From positions 186,001-250,000 of the forward strand of contig NZ_JIAI01000008.1 of NCBI RefSeq assembly GCF_000620785.1: DNA of 64,000 bases, given 5' to 3'. Origin of the DNA: Actinospineispora acaciae DSM 45401 (GTDB lineage: Bacteria; Actinomycetota; Actinomycetes; Mycobacteriales; Pseudonocardiaceae). Below the pieces are notes generated by a model. It searched no databases and was not told the origin of the DNA. It saw only the letters and a list, made by a program, of their open reading frames with translations. The translations under genes and the position numbers were made by a program. Position 1 is the first letter of the stretch. Each line of letters opens with the position of its first letter. Shown in pieces: positions 8,857-19,765 of this stretch.

Positions 8857-10149
8857 ATGTCGTTCAACCAGCCGCCGCTCGTGCCGGCCGGGCCGCTGGG
8901 CGGGCACCCGGCGTACCGGCACCGGATCCGCCGGGAGCGCCGTGGCGTGCTCGCCACCGTGCTCGCCCTGGTGTTCCTCGGCATCTGCGGGTTGCTGCTG
9001 CTGGGCATCCTGGTCTCCGAGGTCGGCTCGGCCGGCGTGATCGTGGGCACCCTGGGCGCCCTGCTGCCGGTCGGCCCGGTGGTCGCCGCGTTCCTGTGGC
9101 TGGACCGCTGGGAGCCCGAGCCGCCCCGGATGCTGCTGGTGGCGTTCCTCTGGGGCGCCTGCTTCGCGACGCTGGCCGCCTCGATCCTGAACACCAGCGC
9201 CGAGATGGCCAGCTCCATGGCGCTCGGCGACGCCAGCGAGACGTTCAGCGCGGTGTTCGTCGCGCCGTGGGTGGAGGAGTTCCTGAAGGGCGCGTTCGTG
9301 CTCGGGCTGCTGCTGTTCCGGCGCCGCGAGTTCGACGGGGTGCTCGACGGCGTGGTGTACGCCGGCGTGGTGGCGGCCGGGTTCGCGTTCGCCGAGAACA
9401 TCCTCTACCTGGGCCGGGCCTTCGCGTCCGGCGCGGCCAGCGGGCAGAGCGGCGAGCTGCTGGCCGTGCTGATCATGCGCGGGGTGTTCTCCCCGTTCGC
9501 CCATCCGCTGTTCACGTCCATGATCGGCATCGGGCTGGGCGTGGCGGCGAACGCGCGCACGGTGCTGGTCCGACTGGCCGCCCCCATCGGCGGCTTCCTG
9601 GCCGCGGTGTTCCTGCACGCCTGCTGGAACGCGTCGGCGTCCTTCCTGGACGGCGCCGCGCTGGTCCCGGTGTACCTGATGATCATGCTGCCGATGTTCT
9701 TCTTCGTGATCTGCCTGATGCTCTACCAGCGCCGCCGCGAGCAGCGGGTGATCGCCGCCGAGCTGCCCGGCTTCGCCCAGGCCGGCTGGATCGCGCCCAG
9801 CGAGGTGCGGCTGCTGCAGAGCCTGGCCGGGCGCAGCGGCTGGCTGCGCGCGGTCAAACGGCGGTCCGGGCCGACGGTGGCCAAGGCGGTCGCGGAGTAC
9901 CAGCGCGCCGTCACCGAACTGGCCATCCTGCGCCACCGCATGGCCAGGGGCTCGCTCGGCCCGGTCGCCATGCGCTGGCACGACGAGCTGCTCGCCGAGG
10001 TCCTGGCCAGCCGCGCCCGAGCGGTGGGAGCCCCCGACGCCCTGCACGCCGCCTGGGGCCGCCGCCCACCACCCGCCTGGAGCCCACCACCCCCAGGCTG
10101 GCGCCCGCACCACCCCCCGCCGTCACGGCCGCCGTATCCGCCGCGCTAG
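8857..10149 (+). CDS. PrsW-family intramembrane metalloprotease
   Basis: 430-residue polytopic protein with about eight hydrophobic segments. The PrsW signatures are visible: WVEEFLKGAF (Glu pair near residues 140-141, EExxK motif), FAFAENILY and HACWNASA further on, which supply the conserved Glu and His residues of this membrane-protease superfamily. The C-terminus is cytoplasmic, with Leu-rich helices and a Pro-rich end. Characterised PrsW enzymes cleave anti-sigma factors, but no partner is encoded next door, so the substrate is unknown. ATG 8857 follows a weak GGGAG. Family confident, start moderately so. Confidence 0.82.
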   Translation: MSFNQPPLVPAGPLGGHPAYRHRIRRERRGVLATVLALVFLGICGLLLLGILVSEVGSAGVIVGTLGALLPVGPVVAAFLWLDRWEPEPPRMLLVAFLWGACFATLAASILNTSAEMASSMALGDASETFSAVFVAPWVEEFLKGAFVLGLLLFRRREFDGVLDGVVYAGVVAAGFAFAENILYLGRAFASGAASGQSGELLAVLIMRGVFSPFAHPLFTSMIGIGLGVAANARTVLVRLAAPIGGFLAAVFLHACWNASASFLDGAALVPVYLMIMLPMFFFVICLMLYQRRREQRVIAAELPGFAQAGWIAPSEVRLLQSLAGRSGWLRAVKRRSGPTVAKAVAEYQRAVTELAILRHRMARGSLGPVAMRWHDELLAEVLASRARAVGAPDALHAAWGRRPPPAWSPPPPGWRPHHPPPSRPPYPPR

Positions 10150-10266
10150 CGGCCGCGTGAACCCGGTCACCGGGGGTGGCGCACCGAGGGCGGTCGGATC
10201 TACGGTTCCGACGTCTGGTACCCGTGTACCGAGCGGGACTGGAACGAGCAGGGAGAACGCAGCGAG

Positions 10267-11202
10267 ATGCACCCCCCAGCACCGGGCGCGGACGGCGCCG
10301 CAAGGCCCGCGCGGCTCGCGGTCGGGGTGGTCTCGGCGGGCCGGGTGGGCGTCGTGCTCGGCGCCGCGCTGGCCGCCGCCGGCCACCAGGTCATCGCCAC
10401 CTCCGGGGTGTCCAGGGCGTCGGTGTCCAGGGCCGCCGCGCTGCTGCCCGACGTCCCCCTCGAACCGCCCGACCAGGTCGCCCAACGCGCCGACCTGGTG
10501 CTGCTTGCCGTCCCGGACGACATGCTGCCCGGCCTGGTCACCGGCCTGAGCAGGGCGGGCAGCTTCCGCGCGGGGCAGATCGTGGCGCACACGTCGGGCG
10601 CGCACGGCGTGGGCGTGCTGGCCCCGGCCGCCGAGCACGGCGTGCTGCCGCTGGCGCTGCACCCGGTGATGACCTTCACCGGCCGCCCCGAGGACGTCCA
10701 ACGGCTGGCCGCGTGCTCGGTCGGGGTCACCGCCGGCGGCATCGACGGGACCGAAGGCGCCGACGAGGCCGCCTGGAGCGTCGGCGAGGCGCTGGTGGTG
10801 GAGATGGGCGCCGAGCCGGTGCGGGTGCCGGAGGCGGTCCGCCCGCTCTACCACGCCGCCCTTGCGCACGGCGCCAACCACCTGGCCACCCTGGTCCGCG
10901 ACTGCGTCGACGTGCTGGAACGCGCCGGCGTGCGCCCGGCCGAACGGCTGGTGGCGCCGCTGCTGTCCGCCGCGCTGGACAACTCCCTGCGCCACGGCGA
11001 CCGGGCGCTCACCGGCCCGGTGGCCAGGGGCGACGTCGGCACCCTGCGCAAGCACCTGCACGAGCTGGGCCGCGCCGCCCCCGAGGTCACCGCCAGCTAC
11101 CGCGAGCTGGCCGAACGCACCGCCGAACGGGCCGTCGCCGCCGGTCTGCTGTCCGAGCAGGCCGGCGCCGAGGTACGCGCCGCGCTCAAGGACGCCCGGT
11201 GA
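10267..11202 (+). CDS. Rossmann-like and DUF2520 domain protein (putative oxidoreductase)
   Basis: 311 residues with an N-terminal nucleotide-binding fold (VGVVSAGRVGVVLGAALAAAGH, residues about 18-39) and a C-terminal DUF2520 helical domain (YHAALAHGANHLATLV). The layout resembles ketopantoate/pyrroline-5-carboxylate reductase-like enzymes. Its conserved place directly before panC in actinobacteria (Rv3603c in M. tuberculosis) suggests a link to pantothenate synthesis, perhaps a reductase; that is inference. AGGGAGA lies about 10 bases before ATG 10267. Its stop overlaps panC (GTGA). Confidence 0.85.
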   Translation: MHPPAPGADGAARPARLAVGVVSAGRVGVVLGAALAAAGHQVIATSGVSRASVSRAAALLPDVPLEPPDQVAQRADLVLLAVPDDMLPGLVTGLSRAGSFRAGQIVAHTSGAHGVGVLAPAAEHGVLPLALHPVMTFTGRPEDVQRLAACSVGVTAGGIDGTEGADEAAWSVGEALVVEMGAEPVRVPEAVRPLYHAALAHGANHLATLVRDCVDVLERAGVRPAERLVAPLLSAALDNSLRHGDRALTGPVARGDVGTLRKHLHELGRAAPEVTASYRELAERTAERAVAAGLLSEQAGAEVRAALKDAR

Positions 11203-12086
11203 GCGCGCCCGCCTACACCGCCGGCGAGCTGACGGTGCACGCCGAGCCGGGCCGGCTCACCCAGGTCAGCACGACGCTGCGGGCGGCCGGGCGCAGGGTC
11301 GCCCTGGTGCCCACCATGGGCGCGCTGCACGCCGGCCACATCGAGCTCATCCGCCACGCCCGCCGCGCGCCCGGCTCCACGGTCGTGGCCGTATCGATCT
11401 TCGTCAACCCGCTGCAGTTCGGCGTCGGCGAGGACCTGGACAGCTACCCCCGCACGCTGGCCACCGACCTGGAGACCTGCCGCGCCGAGGGCGTCGAGCT
11501 GGTGTTCACGCCCACCGCGGAGGCGATGTACGGCGAGTCCACCGGCATCGCGGTGCACCCCGGACCGCTCGGCAGCGAGCTGGAGGGCGCCAGCCGGCCG
11601 GGCCACTTCGCCGGGGTGCTCACCGTGGTGGCCAAGCTTTTCGGCATCGTCCGCCCCCAGCTGGCGTACTTCGGCGAGAAGGACTACCAGCAGCAGGTGC
11701 TGGTCCGGCGGATGGCCCGCGAGCTGGACCTGGGCGTCGACGTGGTCGCGGTGCCCACCGTCCGCGAGCCGGGCGGCCTGGCGATGTCCTCGCGCAACGC
11801 GTACCTGTCCCCGGAGGAACGCGAACGGGCGCTGGCACTGTCCGCCGCGCTGGCCGCCGGCCGGCACGCCGCGCCGCACGGGGCCGACGCCGTGCTCGCC
11901 GCCGCGTCCGCCACCCTGGCCGCCGCCTCCGGCGTCGACGTGGACTACCTCGCGCTGCGCGACCCCGAGCTGGGGCCGGCCCCCGAACGCGGCCCGGCCA
12001 GGCTGCTGGTGGCGGCCAGGGTCGGCTCCACCCGCCTGATCGACAACTGTCCGCTCACGCTCGGCGCCGAGAAACCCGGCCCCTGA
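11199..12086 (+). CDS. panC: Pantothenate synthetase
   Basis: Condenses pantoate and beta-alanine with ATP. The nucleotidylyltransferase signature TMGALHAGH (about residues 36-44), SIFVNPLQFG, GAxRPGHF-like GASRPGHFAGV, KLFGIVRPQLAYFGEKDYQQ and the MSSRNAYLSPEER stretch (KMSKS-equivalent) are all present in 295 residues. Starts at GTG 11199 overlapping the DUF2520 gene. Unlike mycobacteria, no panD follows: the next gene, coaX, begins 22 bp downstream, so beta-alanine must come from a locus elsewhere. Confidence 0.95.
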   Translation: MSAPAYTAGELTVHAEPGRLTQVSTTLRAAGRRVALVPTMGALHAGHIELIRHARRAPGSTVVAVSIFVNPLQFGVGEDLDSYPRTLATDLETCRAEGVELVFTPTAEAMYGESTGIAVHPGPLGSELEGASRPGHFAGVLTVVAKLFGIVRPQLAYFGEKDYQQQVLVRRMARELDLGVDVVAVPTVREPGGLAMSSRNAYLSPEERERALALSAALAAGRHAAPHGADAVLAAASATLAAASGVDVDYLALRDPELGPAPERGPARLLVAARVGSTRLIDNCPLTLGAEKPGP

Positions 12087-12108
12087 CCCAGACAAAGGGG
12101 GCACCGCC

Positions 12109-13005
12109 GTGCTGCTCTGCGTGGACGTCGGCAACACCCAGATCTCGCTCGGTCTCTACGCCAGCGGCACCCCGAGCGCCGACTCCGAGGACGTCATCCG
12201 CCCGCCGCTGGTGCACCAGTGGCGGATGCGCACCGACCCCCGGATGACCGCCGACGAGATGCAGATGGCCCTGGACGCCATGCTCGGGCGCCACGCCGAC
12301 CAGGTGACCGGCGTGGCCGCGCTGTCCACCGTGCCGTCCATCCTGCGCGAGCTGCGCATCCTGGCCGACCGGCACAAGGGCCGCACGCCGATGGTGATCG
12401 TCGGGCCCAGGGTGCGCACCGGGGTGCCGATCCTGGTGGACAACCCCAAGGAGGTCGGCGCCGACCGGGTGGTGAACACCCTGGCCGCGCACCGGCTGTA
12501 CGGCACCGCGTGCGTGGTGGTGGACTTCGGCACCTCGACCAACATCGACGTGGTGTCCGCGCGCGGGGAGTTCCTCGGCGGCGCGCTCGCGCCCGGCATC
12601 GAGATCTCGCTGGACGCACTGGTGTCCAGGGCCGCCCAGCTGACCACCGTGGAGCTGCTCCGCCCGCGCTCGGTGATCGGCAAGAACACCGTCGAATGCC
12701 TGCAGGCCGGCATCCTGTTCGGCTTCGCCGGCCAGGTCGACGGCCTGGTCCGCCGCATCCTGGCCGAGCTCGACCACCCGCCGGTCACCGTGATCGCCAC
12801 CGGGGGCCTGGCGCCGCTGGTCATCGACGAGTCCGAGACCATCACCGAGCACGTGGAGGACCTCACCCTGCTCGGGCTGCGGCTGGTCTACCTGCGCTCG
12901 GCCCGCAGCACCGCGCGCAGCACGATGGTGCGCAGCGGCAGCTCGAACTCCCGGTCCTCGGCCCCGGCGCCGGACAGGCCCAGCTCCGGCACCCCCGCCA
13001 GGTAG
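12109..13005 (+). CDS. coaX: Type III pantothenate kinase with antisense-overlapping C-terminal extension
   Basis: Phosphorylates pantothenate, the committed step of CoA synthesis. Typical ASKHA motifs: CVDVGNTQ (residues 4-11), PxExGADR-like PKEVGADRVVN, VDFGTSTNIDVV and GGALAPGIEISLDAL. The family normally ends near LTLLGLRLVYLR (about residue 263). Here about 35 more residues rich in Ser/Arg/Pro follow, encoded by DNA that is the reverse strand of the 3' end of the methyltransferase gene (118-bp overlap, 12888-13005). The extension is probably a lost-stop product. Kinase assignment very sure. Confidence 0.93.
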   Translation: MLLCVDVGNTQISLGLYASGTPSADSEDVIRPPLVHQWRMRTDPRMTADEMQMALDAMLGRHADQVTGVAALSTVPSILRELRILADRHKGRTPMVIVGPRVRTGVPILVDNPKEVGADRVVNTLAAHRLYGTACVVVDFGTSTNIDVVSARGEFLGGALAPGIEISLDALVSRAAQLTTVELLRPRSVIGKNTVECLQAGILFGFAGQVDGLVRRILAELDHPPVTVIATGGLAPLVIDESETITEHVEDLTLLGLRLVYLRSARSTARSTMVRSGSSNSRSSAPAPDRPSSGTPAR

Positions 13006-13709
13006 ACCCGGATCCGCCGGTACGCCGCCTCCCGCTCCTCCGGCGTGCTGACCAACGACCAGGAGTGCGTGCTCAACGTGCCGATCAGCCGGTTCACCGT
13101 GGTCCGCATGGAGTGGTCGAAGTCGGACCGCTCGACCGGCTCGAACGCCGGGTGCACCAGCGGCTCCGGGGCGTCGCCGCCGGTCTTCATGCCGGCCACC
13201 CGGCGCTCCCTGTTCTCCGCCTCGTGGTAGCCGGCCACCCAGCCGACCGTGTTGTCCTCGTGGTTCCACAGCGCGCCCACCACCCCGCCCGGCCGCAGCA
13301 CCCTGGCGATCTCGGTGAGCGCCCGCTCGTGGTCGAACCAGTGGAACGCCTGGCCGACCAGCACCGCGTGCACCGAGTCGTCGGGCAGCGGGATCTGCTC
13401 GGCGGTGCCGGGCACGGCGGCCACCTCGGGCAGCTCGGCGCGGAGCACGGCGAGCATGTTCGGGTCCGGCTCCACCGCCGTGACGGTGGTGCCGGGGCGG
13501 CGGACCAGCGAGGCGGTCAGCTTGCCGGTCCCGGCCGCCAGGTCGAGCACGTGCATCGGCGCGGCCAGCGGGGCGAGCGCCCAGTCGATCGCGGTGTCCG
13601 GGTAGTTCGGGCGGTACTCGGAGTACGCCTGCGCGACGGTGCCGAAGCTGAGCGCCCGGTCGTTCTCGTTGACCACGGGCGCGGACGAGCTGTCCTGGTA
13701 GTTGGCCAT
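12888..13709 (-). CDS. Class I SAM-dependent methyltransferase
   Basis: 273-residue UbiE/methyltransferase-11-like protein. The SAM-binding motif I is VLDLAAGTGKLT (about residues 49-60), the acidic end of strand 2 is TAVEPDPNML, and the post-II motif is GQAFHWFDHERALTEIARVLRPGG. Substrate is unknown. ATG 13709 lies 43 bp from the divergent lysS start, so the two genes share a very short promoter region. Its 3' 118 bp overlap the coaX end on the opposite strand. It interrupts the coaX-lysS adjacency found in relatives and may be a later insertion. Confidence 0.85.
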   Translation of the reverse strand: MANYQDSSSAPVVNENDRALSFGTVAQAYSEYRPNYPDTAIDWALAPLAAPMHVLDLAAGTGKLTASLVRRPGTTVTAVEPDPNMLAVLRAELPEVAAVPGTAEQIPLPDDSVHAVLVGQAFHWFDHERALTEIARVLRPGGVVGALWNHEDNTVGWVAGYHEAENRERRVAGMKTGGDAPEPLVHPAFEPVERSDFDHSMRTTVNRLIGTLSTHSWSLVSTPEEREAAYRRIRVYLAGVPELGLSGAGAEDREFELPLRTIVLRAVLRAERR

Positions 13710-13752
13710 GCGCCGACCGTACGCAACCCTCCTGGCGGTACCGTTACGTGGC

Positions 13753-15270
13753 GTGACCGACGAGAACGCCGAGCAGAACCGGCCGGCACCCAGCGAAGAC
13801 GACCTCCCCGAGCAGATGCGGGTGCGCAGGGCCAAGCGGACGGCCATGCTCGACGCGGGCGTCGAGCCGTACCCGGTGGTGCTGCCGATCACCCACTCCC
13901 TCCGCGAGGTCCGCGACACCCACCAGGGCCTGCCGTCGGACACCGCGACCGGCGAACGGGTCGGCGTGGCCGGCCGGGTCGTCAACTTGCGCAATACCGG
14001 CAAGCTGTGCTTCGCCACATTGCGGTCCGGTGACGGCACGGAGCTGCAGGCAATGGTCAGCCTGGCCAGCGTCGGCGACGAGGAGTTGGCGCGCTGGAAG
14101 GCACAAGTCGACCTCGGCGATCACATTTTCGTGCGCGGCGAGGTCATCACCTCGCGCCGGGGGGAACTCTCGGTCCTGGCCGACGAATGGGTGATGGCCG
14201 CCAAGACACTGCGCCCGCTGCCGGTCGCGCACAAGGAGCTGTCCGAAGAGACCAGGGTCCGGCAGCGTTATGTCGATCTCATCATGCGGCCGCAAGCGCG
14301 CGACACGGTTCGTATGAGAGCGGACGTCATACGAACGATCCGACAGAGCTTGTACAATCAAGGATTCACCGAAGTCGAGACTCCGATGCTGCAGCTGATG
14401 CCCGGTGGCGGCACCGCGCGTCCTTTTGTCACCCACTCGAACGCGCTGGACACCGATCTGTACCTGCGGATCGCGCCCGAGCTGTACCTCAAACGGGCGG
14501 TCGTCGGGGGCATCGATCGTGTCTTCGAGATCAACCGGAACTTCCGCAACGAGGGCATTGACTCCACGCACTCCCCCGAGTTCGCGATGCTCGAGGCGTA
14601 CCAGGCATACGGAAGCTACGACACCATGGCCGAACTGACCCAGGGTCTCGTCACTTCCTGTGCCCGTGCGGTGTTCGGTTCCACAGTCGTCCGGCACGTG
14701 GACGGTAGCGAACATGAACTTGGCGGGAAGTGGCGGGAGTTGGCGTTCTTCGACGCGGTGTCGGAGGCGGTCGGCACGGAGGTCACCGGGCAGACCCCGA
14801 TCGCCGAACTGCGCCGGCTCGCGGCCGAGCACCAGGTGCCGATCAAGGACTCCGCCGGGGCCGGCGACATCGCGCTCGAGCTGTTCGAGAAGCTCGCCGA
14901 GCACACCCTGATCGAGCCCACATTCGTACGCGACTACCCGATCGACGTACGCCCTCTGACCAGGGAACACAGGGACAATCCGGCGCTGGCCGAGTCATGG
15001 GATCTCTATGTCTTCGGCGTCGAGCTGGCCACCGCGTATTCCGAGCTGGTCGATCCGGTGGTACAGCGCGAACGCCTCGAGGCACAGTCCCGGCTCGGTG
15101 CCGCCGGCGACGAGGAGGCCATGCGGCTGGACGAGGACTTCCTGCGCGCCCTGGAATATGGAATGCCACCGAGCGGCGGCATGGGAATGGGGATCGACCG
15201 ACTGCTGATGACCCTGACCGGCCTCGGTATCCGGGAGACCATCCTTTTCCCTCTGGTTCGCCCAGAATGA
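13753..15270 (+). CDS. lysS: Lysyl-tRNA synthetase (class II)
   Basis: Charges tRNA-Lys. It has an N-terminal OB-fold (GRVVNLRNTGKLCFATL), then class II motif 2 (FEINRNFRNEGIDSTHSPEF) and motif 3 (GMGMGIDRLLMTLTG) near the C-terminus; 505 residues is normal. GTG 13753 is chosen because upstream codons run into the divergent methyltransferase start. Codon third positions are visibly less GC-rich from about 13,985 to 14,720 than in flanking genes. An internal 10-bp inverted repeat (14308-14336) lies in the coding sequence. lsr2 follows after 134 bp. Confidence 0.95.
   Translation: MTDENAEQNRPAPSEDDLPEQMRVRRAKRTAMLDAGVEPYPVVLPITHSLREVRDTHQGLPSDTATGERVGVAGRVVNLRNTGKLCFATLRSGDGTELQAMVSLASVGDEELARWKAQVDLGDHIFVRGEVITSRRGELSVLADEWVMAAKTLRPLPVAHKELSEETRVRQRYVDLIMRPQARDTVRMRADVIRTIRQSLYNQGFTEVETPMLQLMPGGGTARPFVTHSNALDTDLYLRIAPELYLKRAVVGGIDRVFEINRNFRNEGIDSTHSPEFAMLEAYQAYGSYDTMAELTQGLVTSCARAVFGSTVVRHVDGSEHELGGKWRELAFFDAVSEAVGTEVTGQTPIAELRRLAAEHQVPIKDSAGAGDIALELFEKLAEHTLIEPTFVRDYPIDVRPLTREHRDNPALAESWDLYVFGVELATAYSELVDPVVQRERLEAQSRLGAAGDEEAMRLDEDFLRALEYGMPPSGGMGMGIDRLLMTLTGLGIRETILFPLVRPE
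14308..14336. repeat. Perfect 10-bp inverted repeat inside lysS
   Basis: GTTCGTATGA (14308-14317) and its exact reverse complement TCATACGAAC (14327-14336) are separated by 9 bp within the lysS coding region, in its lower-GC part. It could be an intragenic operator or an mRNA hairpin, or a chance consequence of codon choice. Confidence 0.6.
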
Positions 15271-15291
15271 CCAACGCCTCAGCAAGTCGGC

Positions 15292-15321
15292 TCGACATAG
15301 CGATGTAATTGGGTCTAATCT
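15292..15321 (+). promoter_or_regulatory. Probable sigma-70-type promoter of lsr2
   Basis: TCGACA (15292-15297) and TAATCT (15316-15321) are separated by 18 bp in the AT-richest part of the lysS-lsr2 gap. This would give a leader of roughly 75 bases before the GTG start at 15405. No search for other promoters was possible. Confidence 0.45.
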
Positions 15322-15404
15322 TGCGACCGAGACCCGGCGGCTCCGTGCGGGGGAACCGGCCGAGGCATCTCCTATCGTTGGAAAGCATCTGGAGGGCTGC
15401 CAAA

Positions 15405-15755
15405 GTGGCACAGAAGGTCACGGTTTCGCTGATTGACGACCTGGACGGTGACAAGGCCGACGAGACAGTCGAGTTCGGCCTGGACGGCAAGAGCTACGAG
15501 ATCGACCTGTCGAGCGGCAATGCCGGCAAGCTGCGCGACGCGCTGGCCGATTACGTGGCGGCGGCCCGGAAGCCCGGCGGCCGGCGGCGCTCCGGCGGCG
15601 CCACCGCGGCGGCCGCCGCCGCGACCCGGCGCCCCTCGGTCGACCGGGAACAGAACCAGGCGATCCGGGACTGGGCGCGCAAGCGCGGCATGAAGGTCTC
15701 CGACCGAGGCCGCATCCCGGCCGATGTGCTAGAGGCCTACCACCAGGAAAACTGA
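15405..15755 (+). CDS. lsr2: Lsr2 nucleoid-associated xenogeneic silencer
   Basis: H-NS-like DNA-bridging protein that silences AT-rich, often horizontally acquired, genes. The N-terminal dimerisation domain (VTVSLIDDLDGDKADETVEFGLDGKSYEIDL region) is followed by an Ala/Arg/Gly-rich linker and the C-terminal domain ending RKRGMKVSDRGRIPADVLEAYHQ, in which R-G-R is the AT-hook-like minor-groove element. 116 residues is typical. GTG 15405 has GGAGG at 15391-15395 nine bases upstream. Position between lysS and clpC matches mycobacteria. Confidence 0.96.
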   Translation: MAQKVTVSLIDDLDGDKADETVEFGLDGKSYEIDLSSGNAGKLRDALADYVAAARKPGGRRRSGGATAAAAAATRRPSVDREQNQAIRDWARKRGMKVSDRGRIPADVLEAYHQEN

Positions 15756-15792
15756 CCGTCCCGGCGCCCAGTTGGCGCCTCGCGGCGTTGTC

Positions 15793-15829
15793 GGGGCGGG
15801 CCGATACAAACCCGGTATCGGCCCGCCCC
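15793..15829 (+). terminator. Strong terminator hairpin after lsr2
   Basis: A perfect 15-bp stem (GGGGCGGGCCGATAC, 15793-15807, with its reverse complement at 15815-15829) and a 7-base loop lie 38 bp past the lsr2 stop. There is no T-run, as is common in actinobacteria. Confidence 0.75.
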
Positions 15830-15891
15830 TCCGCCTTGCGATGCATCCAACTGGATCGCCGGGCCGCCGGTGGAGGCGGCCGAACGGGTGT

Positions 15892-15908
15892 GTTCGCTGT
15901 GGGCGGAC
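15892..15908. promoter_or_regulatory. Possible ClgR-type operator upstream of clpC
   Basis: GTTCGCTGTGGGCGGAC is an imperfect inverted repeat resembling the ClgR box (GTTCGC, spacer, GCGNAC) that activates clp genes in Streptomyces and Corynebacterium. It lies 180 bp before the clpC start in the 332-bp lsr2-clpC gap. The remainder of that gap contains the lsr2 terminator and no evident gene. Two of seven arm positions mismatch, so this is only a candidate. Confidence 0.3.
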
Positions 15909-16087
15909 GCACCCGTTCGGTGTGTGGAATGCCCGGCCGTGACCGTCCGTTGCAACCGGCGAGGCCACTGGGAACGGTTGCCAGCCGTGCGTACGAAGCG
16001 ACGAAGCCGGTTCGGCCGATACAGTGGACATACGGTGCCGGTACGCCCGGGAGCGGACCGGCACAGCTCAGCCGTCAGGGAGTGCGA

Positions 16088-18619
<2,532 letters not shown>

Positions 18620-18634
18620 ACCCGGCTCAGTACC

Positions 18635-18672
18635 GCGAACGGCCGGCGTCCGTACGGACGCCGGCCGTTCGC
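18635..18672 (+). terminator. Perfect palindromic terminator of clpC
   Basis: A 38-bp perfect palindrome with half-site GCGAACGGCCGGCGTCCGT lies 16 bp after the clpC stop. The RNA would form an 18-19 bp stem with a minimal loop, a strong terminator without a T-run. Confidence 0.75.
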
Positions 18673-18779
18673 ACGTCCGCGTGGTCTACGTCACATCTGC
18701 CGGGTGTGCCCATCGTGGCGGTGGCCGGGGTGGTCGAGGAGGGCGAACGGTTCCTCGACTCCGGCGAGCGGAGGCCACC

Positions 18780-19430
18780 ATGAGCATCTCACCCGGTCCG
18801 TGGCACGCGGGAATCCCTGGCCGGCCGCCGGGGGCGTTCGATGGGCGGCCGGTGCGCCCGGTCGCGCCCGCCTGGGCTCATCGTCCGCCGGTGGCACGTC
18901 CGATGCCCACGGTGGTGTGGATCGGGTGCGGGCTGGTCGCGCTCGGCGTGCTGCTCGGGATGTTGTTCGTCGCGCTCGGGGTCGGTTCCATGCGGTCGAC
19001 CCTGGACGGGTACCAGCGGTTGTCGCTGGTCTCCGGCGGCGGCGTGATCCGGGTCGAGCGGCCGGGTGTCTATCACGTGTTCCACGAGGCGCCCGGGGTG
19101 TACCGGGGGAGGTCCGCGCTGGCCGGCACCCGGGCGCTGCTGCTCGGACCGGGCGGGAGCAAGGTGGAGCTGCGGCCGGGCGGCGGCGGGGCCTACGCGC
19201 TGGGCGGCCGGGAGGGGCGGGAGGTGGCCACCTTCCAGGCGCCCACGACCGGCCTGTACCGGCTCGCCGTCGATACCTCCAGGCCGGTGCCCGGCGAGCT
19301 CGCGGTCACCGACGGCGGCCTCACCGGGCCGCTGATGCTGGTCATGACCGGCGTCTTCGGTGGCCTGCTCACGCTCGGCGCCGGAGTGGCCACCGTGATC
19401 GCCGGGATGCGCCGTCGACTCAGTCGTTGA
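18780..19430 (+). CDS. Membrane protein of unknown function with extracytoplasmic domain
   Basis: 216 residues: a Pro-rich N-terminus, TM1 (TVVWIGCGLVALGVLLGMLFVALGV written as a region near residues 42-66), a roughly 100-residue beta-rich exposed domain containing the motif GVYHVFHEAPGVYRG, then TM2 (LMLVMTGVFGGLLTLGAGVATVIAG region near 185-209) and a short basic tail. GGAGG lies 5 bases before ATG 18780. The 3' end overlaps mhuD convergently by 11 bp. I do not recognise a named family; a two-TM bitopic sensor or envelope protein is possible. Confidence 0.7.
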   Translation: MSISPGPWHAGIPGRPPGAFDGRPVRPVAPAWAHRPPVARPMPTVVWIGCGLVALGVLLGMLFVALGVGSMRSTLDGYQRLSLVSGGGVIRVERPGVYHVFHEAPGVYRGRSALAGTRALLLGPGGSKVELRPGGGGAYALGGREGREVATFQAPTTGLYRLAVDTSRPVPGELAVTDGGLTGPLMLVMTGVFGGLLTLGAGVATVIAGMRRRLSR

Positions 19431-19719
19431 GCTGGACGACCTCGAACTCGAGGAGGGTGGCGCCGGTGGCCACCGGTTTCGCCCGCTCGCCCGCGTGCGC
19501 CTCGACGGCCGGCCCGTTGCGCCAGGCCTGGAACGACTCGTCGTCCTCCCAGCGGGTGACCACGTAGTAGCGGTTCTCGCCGCCGACCGGGCGCAGCAGC
19601 TCGAACGAGATGAAGCCGGGCTGGTTGTCCACCGCGTGCTTGCGGTGGGCGAAGCGCTTCTCCAGCTCGGGGCCGGCGCCCTCGGGGACCTCGATTGCGT
19701 TGATCTTGACTACGGCCAT
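19420..19719 (-). CDS. mhuD: MhuD-type heme-degrading monooxygenase
   Basis: Small dimeric alpha-beta-barrel (ABM fold) enzyme that opens heme to release iron. All three residues known to matter in M. tuberculosis MhuD (Rv3592) are conserved at the same positions: Asn7 in VKINAIEV, Trp66 in FQAW, and heme-ligating His75 in EAHAGERA. 99 residues matches the family, as does the neighbourhood (near clpC and a hydrolase resembling Rv3591c). The product should be mycobilin-type tetrapyrroles rather than biliverdin if it behaves like MhuD. Confidence 0.88.
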   Translation of the reverse strand: MAVVKINAIEVPEGAGPELEKRFAHRKHAVDNQPGFISFELLRPVGGENRYYVVTRWEDDESFQAWRNGPAVEAHAGERAKPVATGATLLEFEVVQLND

Positions 19720-19765
19720 GCGCCTAGGCTACGGCACGCCCCGGCGAGCGGCGTTTAATGTCACG

